A stretch of 64,000 bases of DNA from an uncultured Trueperaceae bacterium (GTDB lineage: Bacteria > Deinococcota > Deinococci > Deinococcales > Trueperaceae): assembly GCA_937873495.1 (NCBI GenBank), contig CALMXZ010000015.1:1-64000 (forward strand), in the 5' to 3' direction. Below are positions 1 through 7,370 of the stretch, in pieces. Within the stretch, counting starts at the first letter, position 1; every line of letters begins with the position of its first letter. Below the pieces are notes generated by a model. The model did not search any database and had not been told where the DNA came from. It worked only from the letters and a program-made list of their open reading frames with translations. A program made the translations under genes and the position numbers.

Positions 1-51
1 TCAGGATCGTAGAAGTTGCCTGACCCACACGCTCCGCACCTGATCACCGAG
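1..51 (-). pseudogene. Zinc-ribbon tail of the kinase in the -1 frame
   Basis: Minus-strand reading in the frame one base behind the kinase gives GGSVIRCGACGSGNFYDP and is still open at the window edge. The CxxCG then NFYDP pattern is what follows the kinase domain in TerY-P kinases. A single extra G in the GGGG run (complement of 52-55) would join the kinase and ribbon into one protein. The options are a real frameshift mutation, a homopolymer error in the assembly, or programmed -1 frameshifting. The sequence alone does not decide between them. Confidence 0.6.
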
Positions 52-994
52 CCCCGAGACGCGCGAGGGCCTTCTTCCAGATGCTCTCCTTGACCCTCTC
101 GTGCGGTTGGGTGAGCCCGACCGTGAAGGCCCGTAAGAAGAGCTCATTGAACCAATTCGGGTATATCGCCCAGTAAGTCAGCGCGTTTTGCCCAGCCTCA
201 TCACTAGTGCACGCCTGCCCATCATTCGGTTGTGCACGATTCGTGTCGTTACTTGGATCGAATATGAATACGGGGTTGTTCCCGAAGAGCTCGCGTCTGG
301 CGTGGAGGTCAAAGACGTGAATTTTCAGGATGCGTCGTCCCATCAACGGGTGGTGGACGTAGAACATCAGGAAGAGAAGGACGGCTAGCGAGTGGCGATC
401 CGTGTCGGCGTTAGGAGCGGCCTGGCCGCGAACGAGTTCGGGCGCCATGAAGTCGGGGGTTCCCTGGATCGGGCCCTTTACGCCTTCAATGTCGACGTTA
501 TCGTTGTCGCATATGAGGACATCCCCGGTGACCGGATTAAAGAAGGCGTTGCCATATGAGATATCGCGATAGCACTTACCCTGAGCGTGGAGTGCGTGGA
601 ATCCGGTAGCGAGGTTGAAGCCTGCTGTCGACAGTGCCCTGAACCCCGGACGTGCACTCCCGTTCATCATTTGCACGATGCTCTTGTAGTCATCCGGACG
701 CAAGTTCATCACGTATCCGAAGCCACTGAGGTTCGAGGCTTCGACAAACAGCCTTGGCCACAGGAAGCGACTTGGATCGGGAGGGCCATCGCGTATAGAT
801 CTCTCTAACCGATCGCTGAGTGAAGCGTCAGAGGCAATCCACTCAGGGAAGTACCACTTGAGGGCCACAAGTTCATCCCCGACCGATGCCCGGTATACCT
901 CACCTTGTGTGCCCGCGCCCAGAAAGCCGTCCACGACGCATGCTGCCCCCGGTAACTGGATTTCGGTTCCTGCTTTTAGGAGACGCCCCGGCAT
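44..994 (-). CDS. TerY-P-type Ser/Thr protein kinase, C-terminal zinc-ribbon out of frame
   Basis: Protein kinase fold. The glycine loop GAGTQGEVY is near residue 27 and the VALK lysine near 46. The catalytic loop reads YRDISYGN (near 142) and the metal-binding DFG position reads CDNDN. The activation segment GTPDFMAPE follows. The YRDIS and CDNDN variants and the C-terminal FLRAFTVGL segment are typical of kinases in TerY-P triads (vWA + PP2C + kinase). ATG at 994 has a GAGG Shine-Dalgarno 8 bases upstream, so I prefer it to GTG at 1003. The frame stops at 44-46, but the next bases in the -1 frame encode CGACGSGNFYDP, the zinc-ribbon that normally ends this family. The gene therefore looks frameshifted at the GGGG run (52-55) and would run off the left edge. 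It lies just downstream of the PP2C gene. Phosphorylation targets are unknown. Confidence 0.85.
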   Translation of the reverse strand: MPGRLLKAGTEIQLPGAACVVDGFLGAGTQGEVYRASVGDELVALKWYFPEWIASDASLSDRLERSIRDGPPDPSRFLWPRLFVEASNLSGFGYVMNLRPDDYKSIVQMMNGSARPGFRALSTAGFNLATGFHALHAQGKCYRDISYGNAFFNPVTGDVLICDNDNVDIEGVKGPIQGTPDFMAPELVRGQAAPNADTDRHSLAVLLFLMFYVHHPLMGRRILKIHVFDLHARRELFGNNPVFIFDPSNDTNRAQPNDGQACTSDEAGQNALTYWAIYPNWFNELFLRAFTVGLTQPHERVKESIWKKALARLGAR

Positions 995-1066
995 CAACCG
1001 CACCTCATATTGCGTTGGAAAAATGCGTATTTGGCACTCGCGGTAAGAGCCCTGCCGAGGCTCGTA

Positions 1067-2278
1067 CTAGTCCGATTCAAGTAGCTGTTCCACATCTTCA
1101 TTTCTCTCCTGCTCGGTATCGAGGGGTGAGGCATCGGTAGCCATTGGCGAACTGTCCGGGCTGGACGACTGCACTCGGGTTGCGGCAGTCGAGTGATCAG
1201 GCGCGGCTGGAGAGTCGTCCAGCTCGCTATTAGTAACCAGACCGGCGTCCTCGGGTGGCACCGATGCGAGGACTACAGTGTCGTTTTCTTGGGCCGGTGC
1301 GCTCCCAGAGGTCCTTCGAGACTTGTTGCATAAGATCCCGAACGAGACGTCATCGCCGCTACCGTCACGCGTGGTTCGAGCGAGCCATCGGTGAAGATTG
1401 TCTGCGGTTCCCGCAAGCCCCCTCTCGGCTAGCGCATGAGCATATGCACCGGCCGTGCTCATGAAGTCCTCGTCATTCCTGTAGGATTTCGCGAATCCGT
1501 CAGTTGTAAGAATGACGGCCGCCGGCGCCTCCTCTCGGATCGCGATGAGAGTAGTTCGGATTCGGCTTTCTGGGTCGTTCGAGCACATCGAGTCCGTTTC
1601 ATCACCCGCGTCGTTATCTTCGGGGAAGACTCGCTGAGCGACTCCGTTTGCGTCGACAACAACGATGTCGCAGTCTCCGATGGAGCAACATATGAGAACG
1701 TCGTCGGTCACCAACGCGAACGCCAATGTCGTCCCATAGGCGGCGAGGGGCAGTAGCTCCGTTGTGGGAGTGCGTCCTGGCATCGGCTCGTCATGGTGGG
1801 GCAGCGGAGTACCGATCCCAAGTAGCTGGAGTTCGGCTTCGGTGAACGGGTCCTGCCCGATGTCGCTTCGTACCGCAGCTCTCCAGTAAGCCATGAGTTG
1901 ACGCGGTAGTTCGCTTCGCAGTAGTCGGCTAATGTACGTGCGTTCCGCTATGGACTCCGCATTGCTCTTTGGGCCCTCCAGTAACATCTGACTCATGCCT
2001 TCGGCGGCGAGAACAGCGAAGTGCGCTCCCCGCCCGCTGGGGAAATGCTTGGGTGCCCCATGGCCGTCAGCGACGGCGATCAAGTGACAGCTGGCCGCGC
2101 GCCCGTCTGGATAGGAGTGAACCGTCCGTACCAGAATTGCGTCTTGGCCTGGCAAACCTCTTTGAGCGTGGTTTGCTCCGACCACAGTGTCCCCGTACGC
2201 CCACCAAGAAGGAGCCATTCCTTGCTGATCCAGCAATGAACTACCAGACCCAGTCGGAAGCGTCATCATCACTACCAC
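1067..2278 (-). CDS. PP2C-family protein phosphatase of the TerY-P triad
   Basis: Metal-dependent Ser/Thr phosphatase. The PP2C signatures are in order: AVADGHG near residue 68-74, GDCDIVVV mid-protein, TTDGFAKS, and DDVSFGIL near the end of the domain. All metal-coordinating aspartates appear present, so it should be active. The last ~80 residues are acidic, Ser/Pro-rich and probably disordered. The start overlaps the 3' end of the vWA gene; GTG at 2278 or ATG at 2269 are both possible and neither has a clear ribosome site, which suggests translational coupling. It presumably reverses phosphorylation by the adjacent kinase. The gene order vWA-PP2C-kinase is that of known TerY-P triads. Confidence 0.88.
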   Translation of the reverse strand: MVVMMTLPTGSGSSLLDQQGMAPSWWAYGDTVVGANHAQRGLPGQDAILVRTVHSYPDGRAASCHLIAVADGHGAPKHFPSGRGAHFAVLAAEGMSQMLLEGPKSNAESIAERTYISRLLRSELPRQLMAYWRAAVRSDIGQDPFTEAELQLLGIGTPLPHHDEPMPGRTPTTELLPLAAYGTTLAFALVTDDVLICCSIGDCDIVVVDANGVAQRVFPEDNDAGDETDSMCSNDPESRIRTTLIAIREEAPAAVILTTDGFAKSYRNDEDFMSTAGAYAHALAERGLAGTADNLHRWLARTTRDGSGDDVSFGILCNKSRRTSGSAPAQENDTVVLASVPPEDAGLVTNSELDDSPAAPDHSTAATRVQSSSPDSSPMATDASPLDTEQERNEDVEQLLESD

Positions 2279-3017
2279 TTACTTCATGAACGTCTGGGAG
2301 CACGCCAAGAGGCACGTTGGAGACCGGGGTTCCACCCGCGACAGGTGTACTAGCTGGGGACGACGCTGCGCTGACAGCGGTTGTGGCGGCCCACCGAATG
2401 TAGTTGACGAGTTGGTCGGCGTTCCGTGCCTCTAGGGGATGTAGCTCGGAGTTGTTGATGAAGCTCTGAAGCACCTGGAGATCTGCGTCTCTACCAATGC
2501 CTATGGCAAGACGGACGGACTTACGGGCCCAGATTTCACTCATCAACGCGTCTAATCCGCTCCGGTAGTCATCGGTAGGCATTCCGTCCGAAACCAACAC
2601 AAGTACGGGTGGCAGTGCTCGATTATCCATCGGCGGCATCTTCAAGACATCGGCAAGCATTTTGAACGCTCTGCCCATTTGTGTCTCCCCACCGGCACCG
2701 ATACTCTGCCACTGGAATGTACTCACTGGCGTAGGCTCTGGAACATGCCACTGGGCGCCGGTACTGAACGTCAGAGCGCGCACTAGTAGTTCTGATCCTG
2801 GGTTCGACTGCGCGACCTCGCGCATGTGCGGCAACGCTTCAGCGATCGCGTTGTTCAGCGCTTGGATCTTCCCGTCATCAAGCATCGAACCTGAGCAATC
2901 GAGTATCCAGATGAAGTGCAACGGCCTCTTGGCGAGGGCGGCCCCGGGTCCCAGACCGTCCGGCTGAGAATCTACGGAAGGTATACTCGACGTATTGCGC
3001 TGTGAATTTCCATCCAT
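2241..3017 (-). CDS. TerY-like von Willebrand factor A domain protein
   Basis: A vWA domain of about 258 residues with a complete MIDAS metal site: DCSGS at 40-44, a GGETQMG threonine loop, and SDGMPTDD. The body resembles TerY of the tellurite-resistance and TerY-P systems. The C-terminus is Ala/Ser/Pro-rich with an acidic end (SGSDDDASDWVW). The frame stays open further upstream, but that part is antisense to the divergent gene. ATG at 3017 has TAGGAGA 7 bases upstream and is clearly the start. It is the first gene of the leftward triad and overlaps the phosphatase gene. vWA proteins of this type act as adaptors; the phosphorylated partner is unknown. Confidence 0.88.
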   Translation of the reverse strand: MDGNSQRNTSSIPSVDSQPDGLGPGAALAKRPLHFIWILDCSGSMLDDGKIQALNNAIAEALPHMREVAQSNPGSELLVRALTFSTGAQWHVPEPTPVSTFQWQSIGAGGETQMGRAFKMLADVLKMPPMDNRALPPVLVLVSDGMPTDDYRSGLDALMSEIWARKSVRLAIGIGRDADLQVLQSFINNSELHPLEARNADQLVNYIRWAATTAVSAASSPASTPVAGGTPVSNVPLGVLPDVHEVSGSDDDASDWVW

Positions 3018-3077
3018 TGGGCATCTCCTACTGACAATAGGCTTTGCACATAAACTAGCAGTGACAAGAGAGTCTTT
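3018..3077. promoter_or_regulatory. Compact divergent promoter region between the two operons
   Basis: Only 60 bases separate the start codons of the vWA gene (leftward) and the tail-anchored protein gene (rightward). It is AT-richer than its surroundings. TAAACT at 3051-3056 could be a rightward -10 box, but I see no well-spaced -35. Both transcripts must start here, so the two operons are probably controlled together. Confidence 0.4.
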
Positions 3078-3689
3078 ATGGAAGATAATCCACTTACCTT
3101 GGGCGAGACGGGCGCTGGTGTGGTAGGATCGTATTATCTCGCCGAACTCGTTCCCGATGAGATAAACGTCATCCGGCGCCTGGTATCTAAAGACCAGGCG
3201 CGAATTCTCGGCGACGCGAAACTGTGCGAAGCCTACATGAAAGATTACTTCCCAGGGAGATCCCCGATCAGGAACGCACTTATCGCCGGGGTTGAGGTCG
3301 GTTTTCCCCTTGAGTATCTGGAAGCCAAGAGCCCAACCGATAGAATCAGGGTGAAGCGGGTTGCCGAGGAGAGGCTCAAGGATCGCCTGATTCATGCTGC
3401 CAACAGCGTCTGGATCACAGACACATGGGAGAGAATCCTCACGAACATGCATATGGGGTCGCCGTTTCGCAGATCGCAAAGCTACATGGAGAGCCTGGTG
3501 TGGACGCCGCCGCTCAGGCAGCCTTCCGACTTGATGCTGCCTAGGTTGACCCCGACGGTTCAGCCTGCCAGCAAGTCGCGAGCCTCACTAGCCCCTGTTC
3601 TGGGACTCGTGGCTCTGGGGGCCATCCTCCTGGGCTGGTGGCTCGGCCGCATTGGCTGGCCTCTGACGTCCCTGACGGGACGGGGCTGA
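3078..3689 (+). CDS. Tail-anchored membrane protein of unknown function
   Basis: 203 residues. A soluble N-terminal part of about 150 residues is followed by a Pro/Ser-rich linker (about 150-168), one membrane segment (APVLGLVALGAILLGWWLG, about 172-190) and a short basic tail. I recognise no domain. There is no N-terminal signal, so the soluble part should stay in the cytoplasm. The start has GAGAG upstream. The stop is 4 bases before the ZorA-like gene, so the three rightward genes form an operon. As the first gene of a membrane-motor operon divergent from a phospho-signalling triad, it could link the two halves; this is inference. Confidence 0.75.
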   Translation: MEDNPLTLGETGAGVVGSYYLAELVPDEINVIRRLVSKDQARILGDAKLCEAYMKDYFPGRSPIRNALIAGVEVGFPLEYLEAKSPTDRIRVKRVAEERLKDRLIHAANSVWITDTWERILTNMHMGSPFRRSQSYMESLVWTPPLRQPSDLMLPRLTPTVQPASKSRASLAPVLGLVALGAILLGWWLGRIGWPLTSLTGRG

Positions 3690-3693
3690 GCCG

Positions 3694-5196
3694 ATGGATC
3701 GGGCATTGACGGGCATCGCCGAAGTCGGCCAGGTCCTCCTCCGGGCACTCGGCTCGAACACCTCGTTTGGCTGGGCCGTCGTACTCGTCATTGTGCTGGT
3801 TGCTGTCCGAACCGCTGTCGCTTTGGTAGCCATCCGGCAGTCAGTTGGTCGCCAGGCCACAGAACTCCACCGGGTGGTGGAAGAGGTCACGGCTCTCGGT
3901 CCTGGAGGGTTTCCCCAAGGCAGCAGTGCGCTCAGTACCTTGATCGAGTCCACCACGGGAATCGCGCGCTCATTGCTCGTGCTTCTAGAAGGAGTCCGGA
4001 AGCTGCCGGCGCCGGAGCTTTCCTTGGTGATCTCGGTCGCAACGCAGCGCGAGTCGGAGCCCCTCCAGAGGTTCAGGCCGGTACCCAACGCACTGATGAT
4101 GCTAGGGCTGTTCGGAACAGTTGTTGGCCTGGCGGCGGTCGTTGGCTCATTGGGTCCACAGATCGAGGTGGCCATCCAGCTCTCAGATACCGGTGGGATT
4201 AAGAACTCGTTGGGGGAGTCGTTGCGCGCGATGCAGACGGCGTTCGCTTGCACGATCTTCGGTGTGTTGTCGGCGCTCGTCGTATCTAGCTTGTTGAACC
4301 GCGTTGCCACTATGCAGTCGGTGCTCGCCTCGGATGCAGAGGCCATCACTGTCCAATTCTTGGCCCCGGCGATACTCCCGAGCAGCCCGGAGTTCCAGTT
4401 GGAGATGATCCAGCAGGCGTTGACCGACAACAAGGCGTTTCAAGGGACCTTCCGCACAGCACTGGAGAGCGTGGCTACGGCCGTATCTTCAGCCATGGTG
4501 GCGGCCGGAGAAAGCGCCAGGATCGTCACGGAGAGCCTGGCGGATGCAGCGCAGAGTTTTACTGAGCAGTTGTCCTTGACGAACGAGGCTACGCGACAGA
4601 CGGTTGAGTCCCTGCGGGTGGCTGCGACTGCTGCGAGGGATGGAGCAAGCGAACTAAGAGCAGTGGTGTCCGGCGTGCCGACTAGCCTGGGCGAACTCCA
4701 GACGGCAGTGCAGCGTGAGTTGGCTGTCGGGACCGACTCTCAGCGGAGTATGTCCCACGAGATCTCTCGGAGCTTGCAGGAGATACAAGCCTTGATAGAA
4801 CGCCAAGGTGATTCGCTCTCGCGGAGCGTGAGCGAGTTTCCAGCGACACAGGCGCACGCGCTCGATCGGTTGGCCGACCTTCTTGACCCTTCGCTGAATG
4901 CCGTTCTGAACGTCGATCGGCACGTTGGAGGTCTTGGTCCGACACTCGAGGGCATAAGGGCTTCGCTAAGTGATCTCCACGAGTCGATAGCAAGGGGTAA
5001 CGAACTCCTCCGCAAGACATATGTGGAGCCAGGACAGCTCAAAGGTGACCGGAGCGAGGCCGCTCGGCCATCGGTAGACCTGCAGCAGGACGCCGGATTT
5101 GAGCCGGCCAGTTCTCAGACTCATGTGGGTGAGGTCGGTAGGGCAAGTCGTACGAACCTCGGCTCGAACCGGCTGGACTCAGATCCTGAAGCATGA
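3694..5196 (+). CDS. ZorA-like MotA/TolQ/ExbB proton-channel protein with long cytoplasmic tail
   Basis: 500 residues. There are three membrane segments: about 25-47, about 133-157 containing LGLFGTVVGL, and about 178-202 containing the AMQTAFACTIFGVLSALVV helix. These are the hallmarks of MotA/TolQ/ExbB stators. A 290-residue, largely helical cytoplasmic tail follows, rich in Ala, Ser, Glu and Gln and resembling coiled coil. ExbB and TolQ lack such a tail; Zorya ZorA has one. ATGA overlap with the next gene implies coupled translation and a fixed partnership. It probably forms the ion channel of a motor complex in the inner membrane. It could instead be a housekeeping ExbB paralogue, but the tail, the low-GC island and the neighbours argue against that. 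Confidence 0.75.
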   Translation: MDRALTGIAEVGQVLLRALGSNTSFGWAVVLVIVLVAVRTAVALVAIRQSVGRQATELHRVVEEVTALGPGGFPQGSSALSTLIESTTGIARSLLVLLEGVRKLPAPELSLVISVATQRESEPLQRFRPVPNALMMLGLFGTVVGLAAVVGSLGPQIEVAIQLSDTGGIKNSLGESLRAMQTAFACTIFGVLSALVVSSLLNRVATMQSVLASDAEAITVQFLAPAILPSSPEFQLEMIQQALTDNKAFQGTFRTALESVATAVSSAMVAAGESARIVTESLADAAQSFTEQLSLTNEATRQTVESLRVAATAARDGASELRAVVSGVPTSLGELQTAVQRELAVGTDSQRSMSHEISRSLQEIQALIERQGDSLSRSVSEFPATQAHALDRLADLLDPSLNAVLNVDRHVGGLGPTLEGIRASLSDLHESIARGNELLRKTYVEPGQLKGDRSEAARPSVDLQQDAGFEPASSQTHVGEVGRASRTNLGSNRLDSDPEA

Positions 5197-5825
5197 ACCA
5201 AAGGTCACGGAACCGCCTTGATGACTTGGTGAGCCCCATAATCGCGTACACGGACTTGCTTTTCGGGATGATTCTGATCCTGGCGTTCGTGATCTCAGTC
5301 CTGAACGTCGGATGGGGTGACCTCGAGTACGAGTCGAAGCAACAGCGTGTCCGTTTCGCGGTGGAAAGTGCGTTGCCTACAGCGATGCGACCACGTGAGT
5401 TGGCGGCACGAGGCAAGAACGATCCCCCAGGCGTTCAGCGTTGGGTCTTCACCGCCGAACAGCTCTTCGGCGATGGTGAAACCGAGGTTTCGCCGCAAGG
5501 AGAGGACGCTCTGAAACGCTTCGCTAGGGTGCTACGCGAAGTCGGCGAGTGGCGACGCATCAGAGTCGAGGGTCACGTAAGCTCGCGGTCGGGAACCAAC
5601 GGGGATCCATGGGAGGAATCTGCAGCTCTGGCCTCTAAAGTGGTGCACGTATTGCAAGGGGCCGGCTGTATCGAACCCTGGTACCTGGCCATCGCCGGGA
5701 GGGCCGATCAGGATCGCATCAATCCAGTGGATGCGTCGAGTCCTGAGAACGAGCGGGTTGAGTTGCTGCTCGAATACAGCTACGGACCGCCCTACGAACC
5801 TGGGGGCCGCTTGTGTGCCGACTGA
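5193..5825 (+). CDS. ZorB-like MotB/OmpA-domain stator protein
   Basis: 210 residues. A short cytoplasmic N-terminus leads into one membrane helix with an aspartate at its start (YTDLLFGMILILAFVISVL, about 19-37). That aspartate matches the proton-carrying Asp of MotB and ZorB. The C-terminal OmpA/MotB peptidoglycan-binding domain runs from about residue 87, with LF-GD, VSPQGEDAL, RIRVEGH and a terminal ENERVEL (the NRRV-type motif). The protein should sit in the inner membrane and anchor to the wall. It overlaps the ZorA-like gene by ATGA. No effector of the known Zorya types (ZorC, ZorD, ZorE) follows; the opposite operon holds a kinase triad instead. Confidence 0.75.
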   Translation: MNQRSRNRLDDLVSPIIAYTDLLFGMILILAFVISVLNVGWGDLEYESKQQRVRFAVESALPTAMRPRELAARGKNDPPGVQRWVFTAEQLFGDGETEVSPQGEDALKRFARVLREVGEWRRIRVEGHVSSRSGTNGDPWEESAALASKVVHVLQGAGCIEPWYLAIAGRADQDRINPVDASSPENERVELLLEYSYGPPYEPGGRLCAD

Positions 5826-6100
5826 GAGATCGTAGTAACTTTCTTGCCGGCGCCGCCAAGCGCGGACTCTGACCTCCGTGGTGGTGGCGGCCTTGTCACC
5901 AACTTCAAGGTGGCAACCGGTAACTAAGAGGCTGCAGCACTCCTCGGTGGAGCAGTGAACCATGGAGAGCAACGTGCTTGACGCCACCTAGTTGACGACA
6001 AGTGAAGAATATGAAGGGGGACATGATCAGATCCCTCCTCCGTTTGGAGGACCTTCCCGTGCTACCCAGCTCGGTTGGCATAGGTGCGCCATAACGTACT
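5826..6100. other. Non-coding spacer after the ZorB-like gene
   Basis: No credible gene. A weak hairpin TCCTCC-GTTT-GGAGGA lies at 6036-6051 without a T-run and could terminate the rightward operon. This is the right edge of the low-GC island. Confidence 0.3.
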
Positions 6101-6136
6101 AGCCGTCAAGCCGAGCCCGTCGTCGCACTGGTTTTC

Positions 6137-6409
6137 GTGTTCCGCGCCGGCGACGCGCAGACGATTCGGTTCGGTTACGTGCTGTGGGATGACTGCGTGG
6201 CCACTACCAACGTCTCGCCCACCCTGATCCACGACCGCCCCGGTTACGACCTCAGGTACCTGGTCGACCAGCTTGGTGTGTTCGGCGATGTCGAACAGGT
6301 CACCGTGGTGGTCAACAACGACTTCGTCGCCAGCGGCCCTGTTGAGGTAAGGACAGGCCCCCAGGTGCGAAGCCCCCGAGGTCCCAGCAGCCTCGGGGGC
6401 TTCGCCTAG
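6137..6409 (+). CDS. Small hypothetical protein or gene remnant
   Basis: 90 codons from GTG 6137; the frame is open from about 6093. Third codon positions over the first ~70 codons are strongly GC-biased, as in genuine genes here, so this was probably coding. The final ~20 residues run into a perfect transcription-terminator hairpin, so the true 3' end may have been lost. I recognise no family, and there is no ribosome site. It may be the end of a gene whose 5' part was replaced when the neighbouring defence-like island arrived. Confidence 0.35.
   Translation: MFRAGDAQTIRFGYVLWDDCVATTNVSPTLIHDRPGYDLRYLVDQLGVFGDVEQVTVVVNNDFVASGPVEVRTGPQVRSPRGPSSLGGFA
6367..6405. terminator. Perfect 15-bp stem terminator hairpin
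   Basis: GCGAAGCCCCCGAGG (6367-6381), a 9-base loop, then its exact complement (6391-6405). It ends one base before the stop codon of the leftward peroxidase gene, so it probably stops transcription from both sides. There is no clear T-tract, which is common in GC-rich genomes. Confidence 0.7.
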
Positions 6410-7335
6410 GACACGCCGTCCAGGAACGTGGCGGTCGGGAGGAAGAACAGGCTGCCCGTTACGGGGCGGCTGAAGTCCAGTATGCGATCGTAGTTGCCGG
6501 GCGGGTTGCCGATGTACATGTTGTCGAGCATCCGCTCGATCCGCTGGGGCGAGCAGGCGTAGCCGATGAAGTAGGTGCCGAACTCGCCCTTGCCGACCTC
6601 GCCGAACGGCATGTTGTCGCGCACGATCTCGAGCTGCTGGTCGCCGTCGAAGACGGTCGTGAGCGCGTTATGCGCGAACGTCGGCTTCACTGAGTCTTCC
6701 AGCTCGATATCGGAGAGCTTCTTGCGGCCGATGATGTTCTCCTGCCGCTCGACCGGCAGCGCGTTCCAACTGGCGAGGTCGTGCAGGTACTTCTGGACGA
6801 TCACGTAGCTGCCCCCGGCGAACGCCGGGTCCTCGGCGCCGACCATGGTGGCCCTGTCGGCGGCGCGCCCCACCGGGTTCTCCGTCCCGTCAACGAAGCC
6901 GAGGAGGTCGCGCTCGTCGAAGTAACGGAAGCCGTGGGTCTCGTCGACAACGGTGATGGCCGCCCCTAGTCTGGTCACGATCTGCATGCCGAGCTCGAAG
7001 CAGACGTCCATGCGCTCACCGCGGATGTGGATGAGGAGGTCGCCCGGCGTGGAGACGGCGTGGTGCACACCGTTGATCTCGCGGAAGGGGTGCAGCTCCT
7101 TGGGGCGCGGCTGCCCGAAGAGCCTGTCCCACGCGGCGGAGCCGATGCCGAGCATGCACGTGAGGCCCGCGTCGAGGTTGCGGAAGCCCACGGCGCGCAC
7201 GAGGCCAGAGAGGTCGGGGCAGAGCGAACGGACGGCCGTGGCCGCCCGTTCGTCGTCTGCGATCGTCGCCACCAGGAACAGCGCGTAGCGCGTGAGCCTG
7301 GAGGTGACGGGCTGGCTGAGGCTCTCCTCCTGCAC
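6406..7335 (-). CDS. Dyp-type haem peroxidase, YfeX-like
   Basis: 309 residues, the normal length for the YfeX branch of dye-decolourising peroxidases. The GFVDGTENP motif (the family GxxDG with catalytic Asp) lies mid-protein. The proximal haem histidine is probably in FAHNAL, and IVRDNMPFGEVGKGEFGTYFIGY carries the conserved distal Arg region. There is no signal peptide, so it is cytoplasmic. The start is GTG at 7335. A 7-bp inverted repeat (7324-7330 with 7340-7346) brackets this start codon and might limit translation. The aminotransferase gene ends 35 bases upstream on the same strand, so the two may be co-transcribed. Confidence 0.9.
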   Translation of the reverse strand: MQEESLSQPVTSRLTRYALFLVATIADDERAATAVRSLCPDLSGLVRAVGFRNLDAGLTCMLGIGSAAWDRLFGQPRPKELHPFREINGVHHAVSTPGDLLIHIRGERMDVCFELGMQIVTRLGAAITVVDETHGFRYFDERDLLGFVDGTENPVGRAADRATMVGAEDPAFAGGSYVIVQKYLHDLASWNALPVERQENIIGRKKLSDIELEDSVKPTFAHNALTTVFDGDQQLEIVRDNMPFGEVGKGEFGTYFIGYACSPQRIERMLDNMYIGNPPGNYDRILDFSRPVTGSLFFLPTATFLDGVS

Positions 7336-7370
7336 GCTCGGAGGAGGCGAGCTCTGCCGATCGTGGGTGC

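Noticed and set aside
3018-3479. Long N-terminal extension of the vWA gene
   Set aside because: It is antisense to the tail-anchored protein gene, and the proper start at 3017 has its own ribosome site.
6036-6051. Hairpin after the ZorB-like gene as a terminator
   Set aside because: Only six base pairs and no T-tract, 210 bases beyond the stop; too weak to list as its own feature.
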